NCBI RefSeq assembly: GCF_017639205.1
Contig: NZ_CP071139.1
Coordinates: 1,488,001-1,552,000, forward strand
Direction of reading: 5' to 3'
Length of the DNA: 64,000 bases
DNA from: Streptomyces nojiriensis
GTDB taxonomy: Bacteria > Actinomycetota > Actinomycetes > Streptomycetales > Streptomycetaceae
Part shown: positions 42,253-49,154 of the stretch, piece after piece
How positions within the stretch are numbered: the stretch's first letter is position 1
How the letters are laid out: every line of letters starts with the position of its first letter
Notes under the pieces: generated by a model
Seen by the model: only the letters and a program-made list of their open reading frames with translations
What the model was told of the DNA's origin: nothing
Databases searched by the model: none
Translations under genes and position numbers: made by a program

Positions 42253-42307
42253 GGGATCACCCTAGTTTGTCGCCTCGGCCGGGCAACGCCCCTGCCGGAG
42301 CCAGAAC

Positions 42308-42436
42308 ATGAGCCCGGAAGGGGTGGCCTCGACGACGCATCGCGTTGATCGACGATGGGTCCCGCAGCCGGCGTTCTTCCTCGCCCGGCAGCTGGCTGAG
42401 CGGCTCGACACGCGGCTGACCGCGGCCGACCCGTGA
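42308..42436 (+). CDS. Candidate 42-residue small protein or gene remnant
   Basis: ATG 42308 follows GGAG by seven bases and opens a frame beginning MSPEGVASTTHRVDRRW and continuing PQPAFFLARQLAERLDTRL, ending TAADP. The second half has strongly biased, gene-like codons and an amphipathic helix. It may be a short real gene or the 3' relic of a longer one. Nothing else is found between 42253 and 42571. I do not recognise it. Confidence 0.3.
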   Translation: MSPEGVASTTHRVDRRWVPQPAFFLARQLAERLDTRLTAADP

Positions 42437-42571
42437 CAGAGCACGGCGGGCCGTGCCGAAGCAGACGGAGGCCGCGCGATCTCGGGCCGACTTGGTGCTC
42501 CGGTCGCCGTGTACGCCAGTCTCGACCCCGCCCCGCCGCCGCGTCTGGGCGGGGTGTACCGTGGCGAATGC

Positions 42572-42585
42572 TTGAACGTGTTCAA
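42572..42585. promoter_or_regulatory. Palindrome upstream of small membrane protein
   Basis: TTGAAC-GT-GTTCAA, perfect 6-base arms, 44 bases before GTG 42629, in an AT-richer patch (TTGAACGTGTTCAATTTCAAG). It is operator-like. The spacing (two bases, not four) does not fit the actinobacterial LexA box. Confidence 0.45.
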
Positions 42586-42628
42586 TTTCAAGATCGCCCG
42601 GCACCCGAGCGAGCAGGGAGAATGCGCA

Positions 42629-43060
42629 GTGGTTCGGAAGATGACGGGCAGGCGGACCCTGCGCGTCGCGGGGTACGCGACAACAGCCCAGTACGCGGCC
42701 ATCGGCATCGTCCTGATCGCACTGTCCCTGGTCACCGAGGGGCTGCCCATCGAGCGCAGCGACTGGCTGTACTCGCTGGTGTGGCTCGCCTTCCTCAGCG
42801 CCCTCCTGGGGCTGGTCCAGGCCGTACTGTTCGCCGCTCCGACGGCCTTGATCGGCGAAGCCCTGGCCCGGCGGCTGCCGGGCGGCCGGATTCTGTGGCA
42901 CCTGGCACCCGTCCCCGTCCTGCCGCTCATCCCGGCGGCCGTCGCCCACTCCTTCGACGGCGCGGCCTGGCAGTGGTGGGCCTACCTGACCCTGCTGGGT
43001 TGCGTCCCCGCTCTGGCAGCGGGGCGGGTTCGGGTCCCGGCCGCCCTGTTCGCCTCCTAG
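42629..43060 (+). CDS. Small polytopic membrane protein
   Basis: A 143-residue protein. GTG 42629 has AGGGAG eight bases upstream and gives VVRKMTGRRTLRVAG. Hydrophobic segments at about 15-35 (YAAIGIVLIALSLV), 42-68 (LVWLAFLSALLGLVQAVLFAA), 85-105 (LAPVPVLPLIPAAVA) and 112-130 suggest four helices. The family is not recognised. Its final codons and TAG stop are inside a perfect 42-base palindrome, so the C-terminal sequence RVPAALFAS is encoded by one arm. The original C-terminus may differ. Confidence 0.7.
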   Translation: MVRKMTGRRTLRVAGYATTAQYAAIGIVLIALSLVTEGLPIERSDWLYSLVWLAFLSALLGLVQAVLFAAPTALIGEALARRLPGGRILWHLAPVPVLPLIPAAVAHSFDGAAWQWWAYLTLLGCVPALAAGRVRVPAALFAS

Positions 43061-43079
43061 GAGGCGAACAGGGCGGCCG
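43038..43079 (+). terminator. Perfect 42-base palindrome overlapping a stop codon
   Basis: A perfect inverted repeat with 21-base arms and no spacer (centre CCTAGG between 43058 and 43059). It includes the last codons and TAG of the small membrane protein gene. It may act as terminator, but a 21-base perfect arm with no loop is unusual for that. It may instead be a recent inverted duplication. Confidence 0.6.
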
Positions 43080-43086
43080 CATCGTG

Positions 43087-43118
43087 TACGCCCAGGGCGC
43101 AGTACGCCCAGGGCGCAG
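43087..43118. repeat. 16-base direct repeat, two exact copies
   Basis: TACGCCCAGGGCGCAG occurs twice in tandem with a partial third unit (TACGCTCCGGG) after it. It lies just beyond the 42-base palindrome and about 55 bases before the MBL hydrolase start. It may form part of the promoter region or be replication-slippage scar. Confidence 0.7.
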
Positions 43119-43174
43119 TACGCTCCGGGTGAATTCGTCTGCCCGCGGCGGGCGGGCGGCCGTACGTTCGCCGT

Positions 43175-43876
43175 ATGGATCTTGTCGAAGTACTGCCGAA
43201 CCGGCTCCACATGCTCCGCTTCCCCATCGGCCAGGCCTATCTCTGGCAGGACGGCGAAGCCCTCACCCTGATCGACGCGGGCCATGCCGGATCCGCCGAC
43301 CGCATCGAGCAGGCGATCCGTTCCCTCGGGCTGGCGCCCGAGCGGCTGGAGCGGATCGTCCTCACGCACTGCCACCGCGACCACGTCGGGGCGGCGGGTG
43401 AGCTCGCCGCCCGCTGGGGTGCGCGGGTGCTGGCGCACCGCCTGGACGCGCCGGTGATCCGGGGCGAGCGGCCGATGCCCGAACCGGTGCTGCTGGACTG
43501 GGAGATCCCGCTGTACGCGCACGGCCTGACCGTCCCCGAGGCCCCGCCCACCCGGGTCGACCACGAGGTGGGGGACGGGGAGGCGCTGGGCTTCGGGGAC
43601 GGGGCGTACGTCGTCCACGCCCCCGGCCACACGGACGGCAGCATAGGGATCCACCTTCCGCGCCACGGCGTGCTGTTCACGGGTGACTGCGTCGCCGCCG
43701 TCGGCCCGCTGATGCTGGGCGTCTTCAACGTGGACCGCGCCCGGGCGATCGCCACCTTCCGGCGCCTGGCCGCGCTCGAGCCGTCGATCGCCTGCTTCGG
43801 CCACGGCGATCCGCTGACGGAGGACACGGCGCAGGCCCTCGCGAAGGCGGCGCACGAGGCGGCCGCTTCCGGCTGA
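43175..43876 (+). CDS. MBL-fold metallo-hydrolase
   Basis: A 233-residue metallo-beta-lactamase-fold enzyme. The Zn motif THCHRDHVG (HxHxDH) lies near residues 68-74, followed by APGHTDGSIG (third His), FTGDCVAA (bridging Asp) and CFGHGDP (last His). This is the broad glyoxalase II/lactonase-like group; no specific substrate can be named. The short length excludes a fused rhodanese or flavodiiron domain. A GGCCCGCC/GGCGGGCC hairpin follows the stop (43891-43917). Confidence 0.9.
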   Translation: MDLVEVLPNRLHMLRFPIGQAYLWQDGEALTLIDAGHAGSADRIEQAIRSLGLAPERLERIVLTHCHRDHVGAAGELAARWGARVLAHRLDAPVIRGERPMPEPVLLDWEIPLYAHGLTVPEAPPTRVDHEVGDGEALGFGDGAYVVHAPGHTDGSIGIHLPRHGVLFTGDCVAAVGPLMLGVFNVDRARAIATFRRLAALEPSIACFGHGDPLTEDTAQALAKAAHEAAASG

Positions 43877-43890
43877 GGCCCGCTTCCTCG

Positions 43891-43917
43891 GGCCCGCCCG
43901 CACGCTCCCGGCGGGCC
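43891..43917 (+). terminator. Hairpin after the MBL hydrolase gene
   Basis: GGCCCGCC and GGCGGGCC arms around an 11-base loop, 15 bases beyond the stop. It is also just beyond the end of the minus-strand monooxygenase remnant (43925), so it could serve both sides. Confidence 0.55.
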
Positions 43918-43924
43918 TGACGGG

Positions 43925-44092
43925 TCAGCCCAGCCCCGGTGGTTCCCAGGCGTGGTGGCGGAGGATCATGCGCACGGCGGTGCGGGAGGGAGTCAGCCGC
44001 ACCGCCGCGTTGCGCAGGGTGACGCCCAGTGGATGGGCGAGCTGATGGCCCATCCGTCCGGCCCGTCGTGCCGCCTTGGCAACCGCCCGGCT
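43925..44092 (-). pseudogene. C-terminal remnant of an FAD-dependent monooxygenase
   Basis: Reading the minus strand, GRMGHQLAHPLGVTLRNAAV then RLTPSRTAVRMILRHHAWEPPGLG ends in TGA with normal Streptomyces codon use. This matches the C-terminal tail of squalene/UbiH-like FAD monooxygenases (LRNA...WEPP). Upstream the frame degrades. Only the tail is left, so it is a remnant of a deleted gene. From 44093 to 44389 the two strands carry further scraps of coding-like sequence (plus strand AYTVESVRDPELREILAGHG near 44140-44210; minus strand EGFARHVATVDHTHTLPTCI near 44240-44310) but no intact gene. Confidence 0.5.
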
Positions 44093-44389
44093 GCGCGGCC
44101 GGCGGGCCGGCGCCGCTCGCTCGCCCGGTGCGCCTACACCGTGGAGAGCGTGCGCGACCCTGAGCTGCGCGAGATCCTCGCCGGCCACGGCGTGCGCGTG
44201 ACGGACGTCGAGAACCGAGCCGGTCGAAGACCAGCCCGTCGATGCAGGTCGGCAGGGTATGGGTGTGGTCAACGGTGGCGACGTGCCGCGCGAAGCCCTC
44301 GAAGGCCTCGTCGCCGCCGCCCTGCGTCCGGCGGAACAGTCGGAGCAGTCAGAGCAGGCAGGGCAGGCAGGGCAGGCGGCTCGGCCGGA

Positions 44390-45427
44390 TCAGCCGGTGG
44401 GGACGCCCGCCTCCAGGTAGAGGGGGCGGCCGCGTTCGCGGGCGCGCAGGGCCCAGCGCAGGCGTTCGTAGCGGTGCTGCGGGAGCAGACCGGCGGCCTC
44501 GGCCTCCGTGACGAAGCGCCAGGCCCGCAGTTCCGGGCCGGGCAGCCGGAGCCGGGCCGTCGCCTCGTCCGAGAGCCGGCCGCCGTCGAAGAGCAGGCGC
44601 AGCCCGCCGTAGCCGGGCGGCTGGGGCGGCTCCCAGTCGACCACCAGCAGCCCGGGCGTCCGGTCCAGTACGACGCCCAGTTCCTCCGCGACCTCCCGTA
44701 CGCCCGCGGCCGCGGGTGCCTCGCCCGCTTCGACGACTCCGCCCGGGAACTCCCAGCCCGCCTTGTACGTCGGATCCACCAGCAGCACCCGGTCCTGCTC
44801 GTCGAAGAGCAGCACCCCGGCCGCCACCGTCTCCCGGGTGGGCTCGGGGGTCTGCACGATGTCGCAGACCTTCGCCGTCTCCGAGCGGACGGCCTCGGCG
44901 ATGCGCTCCGCCGTCTCCCGCGGGGTCAGCACGCCGTTGTCGATGACGTGCGCGTCGCCGGTCAGCCAGCCGAGGGCCTGCTGGTAGACCGGGATGTGGT
45001 CGTACGCCCACCGGCGGACCCGGAGGTCGACCTCCGCGGGCTCCCCGGGTTCCTCCCGTGTCGCGATCCGCTCCCGAAGGATCGTTTCCTCAGGGGCCAG
45101 CAACACATGGCGCACCGAGATCCGCCGAGCCGCCAACCCGCCGAAGATCTCGTCCCGATAGTCCTGGCGCAGCAGCGTCATCGGCACGACGAGCACCCCG
45201 CCCAGTTCGGCGAGCATCGCCGCGGCCGTGTCCACCACCAACCGCCGCCAGCTCGGGAGGTCCTGGTAGTCGGTGACCTCCGCCAGCCGTTTGGGCGGCA
45301 GCAGCACGCGCAGCGCGTCGCCGATGAACTCCGGGTCGAACAGGGTGCTGTCCGGCAGGATTCCGGTCAGTTCGCGGGCCGTGCTGGTCTTTCCGGCGCT
45401 GAAGGTGCCGTTGATCCAGACAATCAC
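44390..45427 (-). CDS. P-loop kinase-like domain fused to Nudix hydrolase
   Basis: A 345-residue fusion. The N-terminal half (about 1-165) is a P-loop module: VWINGTFSAGKTSTAREL, with Walker A GTFSAGKT, and VVPMTLLRQDYRDEIF, similar to AAA_33/nucleoside kinase-like proteins such as chloramphenicol phosphotransferase. The C-terminal half (about 200-345) is a Nudix domain with the box GGVVEAGEAPAAAGVREVAEELG. GTG 45427 has GGGGAGAGGGG nearby; ATG 45445 is possible. The combination could couple phosphoryl transfer with nucleotide hydrolysis. I do not know the substrate. It is divergent from the LacI-type regulator gene. Confidence 0.85.
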   Translation of the reverse strand: MIVWINGTFSAGKTSTARELTGILPDSTLFDPEFIGDALRVLLPPKRLAEVTDYQDLPSWRRLVVDTAAAMLAELGGVLVVPMTLLRQDYRDEIFGGLAARRISVRHVLLAPEETILRERIATREEPGEPAEVDLRVRRWAYDHIPVYQQALGWLTGDAHVIDNGVLTPRETAERIAEAVRSETAKVCDIVQTPEPTRETVAAGVLLFDEQDRVLLVDPTYKAGWEFPGGVVEAGEAPAAAGVREVAEELGVVLDRTPGLLVVDWEPPQPPGYGGLRLLFDGGRLSDEATARLRLPGPELRAWRFVTEAEAAGLLPQHRYERLRWALRARERGRPLYLEAGVPTG

Positions 45428-45565
45428 GTCTACCCCTCTCCCCATGGCTCGTCCGGAGCCCCCAGTGGCTTGCCCGCCCCAGCCTGCCACGAAAACCTCA
45501 CGATCGGCCCAGTGCTTATCCTCAAGGTCACAGCCCTGCACGTGAGCCCCGGAGGATTCGCCACC

Positions 45566-46603
45566 GTGCCCCACAACCGCCGCCCGTCCGAGCCCCGCTA
45601 CGGCAACCGGCCGACCATGAAGGACGTGGCGTCCCAGGCGGGCGTCGGCCTGAAGACGGTGTCGCGCGTGGTCAACGGTGAGCCGGGGGTGACCCCCGAG
45701 ACCGAACGCCGGGTCCAGCAGGCCATCGAGGCCCTCGGCTTCCGCCGCAACGACAGTGCCCGTGTGCTGCGCAAGGGCCGTACCGCCACCGTGGGCCTGG
45801 TCCTGGAGGATCTCGCCGATCCCTTCTACGGCCCGCTGAACCGGGCGGTGGAGGAGGTGGCCCGCGCGCACGGGGCGCTGCTCATCAACGGCTCCAGCGC
45901 CGAGGATCCGGACCGGGAGCGGGAGTTGGCGCTCGCGCTGTGCGCCCGGCGGGTGGACGGGCTGATCGTGATCCCGGCCGGGGACGACCACAGGTACCTG
46001 GAGCCGGAGATGCGGGCCGGTGTGTCCACGGTGTTCGTGGACCGCCCGGCCGGGCGGATCGACGCGGACGTGGTGCTGTCGGACAGCTTCGGCGGCGCCC
46101 GGGGCGGGGTGGCCCACCTGATCGCGGGCGGCCACCGCCGGATCGGTTTCATCGGCGACCAGCCCCGCATCCACACGGTGGCGGAGCGCCTGCGCGGCTA
46201 CCGCGCGGCGATGACGGACGCGGGCCTGCCGGTGGCACCGTCCTGGATCTCGCTCGGGTCCACGGCCCCGGAGCGGGTCGCCGCGGCGGCCGGGGCGATG
46301 CTCACGGGCCCGGACCCGGTGACCGCCGTCTTCGCCGGAAACAACCGGGTGACGGTGACCCTGGTACGGGTCCTCGCGGCGCACGGCCGGCCCGTGGCGC
46401 TGGTCGGCTTCGACGACTTCGAGCTGGCCGATCTGCTGCGCCCGGGCGTGACGGTGGTCGCCCAGGACCCGGCGGCCCTGGGCCGGGTGGCCACGGACCG
46501 CCTCTTCCAGCGCCTCGCGGGCGCGGACCTGACCCCGTGCCGCATCGAACTGTCGACCCGGCTGATCGCCCGGGGCTCGGGCGAGATCGCCCCTGCGAAC
46601 TGA
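45566..46603 (+). CDS. LacI-family transcriptional regulator
   Basis: A 345-residue regulator. GTG 45566 has GGAGG nine bases upstream. The N-terminal HTH is MKDVASQAGVGLKTVSRVVNGEPGVTPETERRV, followed by a hinge and a periplasmic-binding-type ligand domain (VGLVLEDLADPFYGPLNRAVEEVARA, ARRVDGLIVIP, VFVDRP, GHRRIGFIGD). LacI proteins mostly sense sugars. The adjacent target is unclear: the kinase-Nudix gene lies divergently upstream and a P-loop GTPase gene downstream. A CCTTGC/GCAAGG palindrome at 46734-46748 could be a target. Confidence 0.92.
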   Translation: MPHNRRPSEPRYGNRPTMKDVASQAGVGLKTVSRVVNGEPGVTPETERRVQQAIEALGFRRNDSARVLRKGRTATVGLVLEDLADPFYGPLNRAVEEVARAHGALLINGSSAEDPDRERELALALCARRVDGLIVIPAGDDHRYLEPEMRAGVSTVFVDRPAGRIDADVVLSDSFGGARGGVAHLIAGGHRRIGFIGDQPRIHTVAERLRGYRAAMTDAGLPVAPSWISLGSTAPERVAAAAGAMLTGPDPVTAVFAGNNRVTVTLVRVLAAHGRPVALVGFDDFELADLLRPGVTVVAQDPAALGRVATDRLFQRLAGADLTPCRIELSTRLIARGSGEIAPAN

Positions 46604-46733
46604 CATTCGACCACGGCGCGGGCGTCGCCCGGCGCGCGAAGGCGCCCCTCACCCCACGCACGCAGCGCGTTCGTCCGCGCAGGCACCCATCGAGCCGGGG
46701 ACGGCCGGAAGACCCGAATCGCCCACCCGTTCG

Positions 46734-46748
46734 CCTTGCCGTGCAAGG
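46734..46748. promoter_or_regulatory. Palindrome upstream of GTPase-like gene promoter
   Basis: CCTTGC-CGT-GCAAGG, perfect 6-base arms, ending 4 bases before the -35 box at 46752. TTGC...GCAA symmetry fits LacI-type operators, and a LacI-family gene lies immediately upstream, so it may regulate the GTPase-like gene. Confidence 0.4.
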
Positions 46749-46751
46749 AAT

Positions 46752-46780
46752 TTGACGCTCCGCCAGGGCTCTGCCAGCGT
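46752..46780 (+). promoter_or_regulatory. Candidate housekeeping promoter of GTPase-like gene
   Basis: TTGACG (46752-46757), a 17-base spacer, then CAGCGT (46775-46780), matching a sigma-HrdB-type -35/-10 pair with a weak -10. It lies about 39 bases before ATG 46819; GGAGG at 46810-46814 is the ribosome-binding site. Between them, GGAACAAC occurs twice. Confidence 0.45.
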
Positions 46781-46818
46781 CACGACCCCCGGAACAACGG
46801 GGAACAACCGGAGGCGCC

Positions 46819-49095
46819 ATGAGCCCGCAGTACACCGCGCAGAAGAGCCGAAACCAGGGGCGCGAGGGGTGGTCCGTCATCTTCCGCCACCCGGTGCGCC
46901 TGGACCCTTCCACGGGCCGCCCGGGCAGAAGGGTGCGCCGCGGACTGGGCACGTCGGTGGACACCGAGGCGGACGCACTGGTCGACCAGCTCAACGAGAT
47001 CCTGCGCACGCAGTCCCTCTGGGACCCACACTGCCGTCAGCAGGCCGCGGGGCTCTTCGACAGCCGTGTCGTGGAGGTGTTCTACGAGGACCTGGAGACC
47101 ACCAGGACCGACTTCCGGAAGATCCGGGACGACCTCCTTGCGCTGCCCACCACCTCCGACGGCTACAAGCACGTTCTGCTCGTCGGCACGACCGGGGCGG
47201 GCAAGACCACCGTCGTACGCCAGCTCCTCGGGACGGACCCGGAGACCGAGCGGTTCCCCTCCACGTCGACCGCCAAGACCACCGTGGCCGACACCGAGAT
47301 CGTGCTGACCGAGGCCGGGCCGTACCGGGCTGCCATCACCTTCGCCGGCCGTGACGAAGTCATCGACCACCTCACGGAGAACGTCTCGGCCGCTGCACTC
47401 GCCCTCTTCCAGGGCAAGTCCGAAGAAGACGCCCTCCGGCGTCTCGTGGACCACGTGAACCAGCGTTTCCGCTTCAGCTACGTCCTGGGGCGGCCCGAGG
47501 TCCCGGGCGATGACGATCACCTCGACGATGACGACGAGGACGAGATCGACGACGAAGAGGGCGAGGCCGAGGACGTCCTCGGCCTCGCCGACCTGGAGGT
47601 CATCGACCCGGCCGCCACGGTGGCCTTGCTCGTCCAGACCGTGCCCCGACTGCGCTCCATGGTCGAGAAGTGCGCCGCCAACGCCCACGAGGAGCTGCGG
47701 GCCACCGACGAAGATGCCAGGGTCGTCGAGGAGATCGTGGAGGAGACGCTCGACACCGACCTTCGCGCGCTGGAGGAGTTCCACGCCGTCGTCGACGGCC
47801 TGCTGCACGAGATCGAGCTCAGGTTCTCCCTGCTGACGGAGGGCGAGCTGCGCCGCACCCGTCAGGGATGGCCGCTCAGCTGGACGCTGGAGACCGACGA
47901 CCGCGCCGCCTTCCTGAAGACCGTGATGCGGTTCTCCAGCAACTACGCACCTCTCTTCGGCCGGTTGCTGACACCGCTGGTGAACGGGATCCGGGTGGCC
48001 GGACCGTTCGTCCCGACCTGGGCGGAGGCAAGCGATCGCCTCGTCCTGATCGACGTCGAAGGGCTGGGTCACACTCCGAAGTCGGCGGCCTCCGTCTCCA
48101 CGGACCTGGCGAAGCGCATCGACGAGGTGGACGCGATCCTCGTCGTCGACAACGCGGCCGCGCCCATGCAGGCGGCTCCGGTCGCCGCCCTCAAGGCCGT
48201 TGCGGTGTCGGGCAATTCCGGGAAGCTGCACTTCCTCTTCACGCACTTCGACCACATGCGGGCCGACAACCTTCCCCGCTTCGCGGACCGCAAGCGCCAT
48301 GTCCTCGCCTCGGTCGAGAACGTCCTGAACGCCATGGGGAAGGAACTCGGCCCCGTCGGCGAGCGTGCTGTCCGTACCCAGCTCGAGCGGCACTGCTACT
48401 TCGTCGGCGGCATGCACAGGCCGCTGGACTCCGGCGGGAAGGAAGGCAAACGGACGGCCGGTCAGATGCGCTCCCTCAGTGCGGACCTCTCTGCCGACGA
48501 GGCGGCACCGGACACCGGGCCGGCCCGGCCGGCCTTCGACCGCATGAACCTGTCCATCGCGGTCAGTGAGGCCTCCCGCAACTTCCACACCAGGTGGCGC
48601 GGGCTGCTCGGCCTGACGCACAACCCGGACGCCCCCAAGCAGCACTGGACGAGGGTGAAGGCCCTCTCACGGAGGCTGGGCGAGGGCTGGGGCGACGAGT
48701 ACGACTCCCTGCGGCCGGTCGCCGACCTGCGCACGGAACTCCAGGTGCAGATCTTCCTCCTGCTTCAGCGTCCGGCCCGCTGGGAGGGCGGCGAGCCGAC
48801 CGAGCAGGAACGGGAGGCGGTGATCAACGAGATTTCCAGCGCCGTGACCGGGAAGCTGTACGCGCTGACGGAGCAGCGCCTCAAGGCCGACGTCCAGAAC
48901 GCATGGCTCGAGGCCTACCGGCAGCACGGGGCCAGATCGACCTTCGCCCGGGCGCGCATCATCGACGCCGATGTCTTCGGCCGCGGGGCGCCCATCCCGA
49001 CCGCCGCGGCCTCCCCCGACCGGAACGGCTTCCTGAAGGCCGTGGCGGACATCGTGACCGAGGTCGCGGACGAGAACAAGTTCGTCCTCGACTGA
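46819..49095 (+). CDS. Large P-loop GTPase-like protein with integrase-arm-like N-terminus
   Basis: A 758-residue protein I cannot place in a named family. Residues about 14-62 (GREGWSVIFRHPVRL...GRRVRRGLGTSVDTEADALVDQLNEI) resemble the arm-type/AP2-like DNA-binding domain of tyrosine recombinases: W-x-(V)-x-(F)-R, then R-x-x-L-G-T-x-x-E-A. A P-loop follows at 123-131 (GTTGAGKTT, K129). The switch-I-like TSTAKTT comes some 25 residues later, an unusual insertion with the acidic run DDDEDEIDDEEGE (about 231-252) intervenes, then DVEG (D412-G415, DxxG/G3) and THFDH (475-479, G4-like). A long helical C-terminus ends with HTRWRGLLGL and a charged tail. No catalytic recombinase domain is present. 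It is a single gene with its own promoter and a strong hairpin behind it. Confidence 0.8.
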   Translation: MSPQYTAQKSRNQGREGWSVIFRHPVRLDPSTGRPGRRVRRGLGTSVDTEADALVDQLNEILRTQSLWDPHCRQQAAGLFDSRVVEVFYEDLETTRTDFRKIRDDLLALPTTSDGYKHVLLVGTTGAGKTTVVRQLLGTDPETERFPSTSTAKTTVADTEIVLTEAGPYRAAITFAGRDEVIDHLTENVSAAALALFQGKSEEDALRRLVDHVNQRFRFSYVLGRPEVPGDDDHLDDDDEDEIDDEEGEAEDVLGLADLEVIDPAATVALLVQTVPRLRSMVEKCAANAHEELRATDEDARVVEEIVEETLDTDLRALEEFHAVVDGLLHEIELRFSLLTEGELRRTRQGWPLSWTLETDDRAAFLKTVMRFSSNYAPLFGRLLTPLVNGIRVAGPFVPTWAEASDRLVLIDVEGLGHTPKSAASVSTDLAKRIDEVDAILVVDNAAAPMQAAPVAALKAVAVSGNSGKLHFLFTHFDHMRADNLPRFADRKRHVLASVENVLNAMGKELGPVGERAVRTQLERHCYFVGGMHRPLDSGGKEGKRTAGQMRSLSADLSADEAAPDTGPARPAFDRMNLSIAVSEASRNFHTRWRGLLGLTHNPDAPKQHWTRVKALSRRLGEGWGDEYDSLRPVADLRTELQVQIFLLLQRPARWEGGEPTEQEREAVINEISSAVTGKLYALTEQRLKADVQNAWLEAYRQHGARSTFARARIIDADVFGRGAPIPTAAASPDRNGFLKAVADIVTEVADENKFVLD

Positions 49096-49108
49096 GGACG
49101 ACACGCTG

Positions 49109-49143
49109 CGAGGCTCGCCCGGGGCGTTCCCGGACGGGCCTCG
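49109..49143. terminator. Bidirectional-type hairpin between GTPase-like and DUF6986 genes
   Basis: CGAGGCTCGCCCGGG and CCCGGACGGGCCTCG (13 of 15 positions pair) around a GCGTT loop, lying between convergent genes ending at 49095 (+) and 49155 (-). Confidence 0.7.
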
Positions 49144-49154
49144 GTGCGCCAGGA

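Noticed and set aside
42572..42585. LexA/SOS box reading of TTGAACGTGTTCAA
   Set aside because: The GAAC and GTTC halves are two bases apart, not four as in the actinobacterial SOS box.
44390..46606. 738-residue minus-strand frame including the kinase-Nudix protein
   Set aside because: The part upstream of 45445 is antisense to the LacI regulator; the real start is GTG 45427 (or ATG 45445).
46780..48645. 621-residue minus-strand frame across the GTPase-like gene
   Set aside because: Composition is antisense-like (Gly/Val/Asp) and the plus strand has a promoter, ribosome-binding site, P-loop motifs and terminator.
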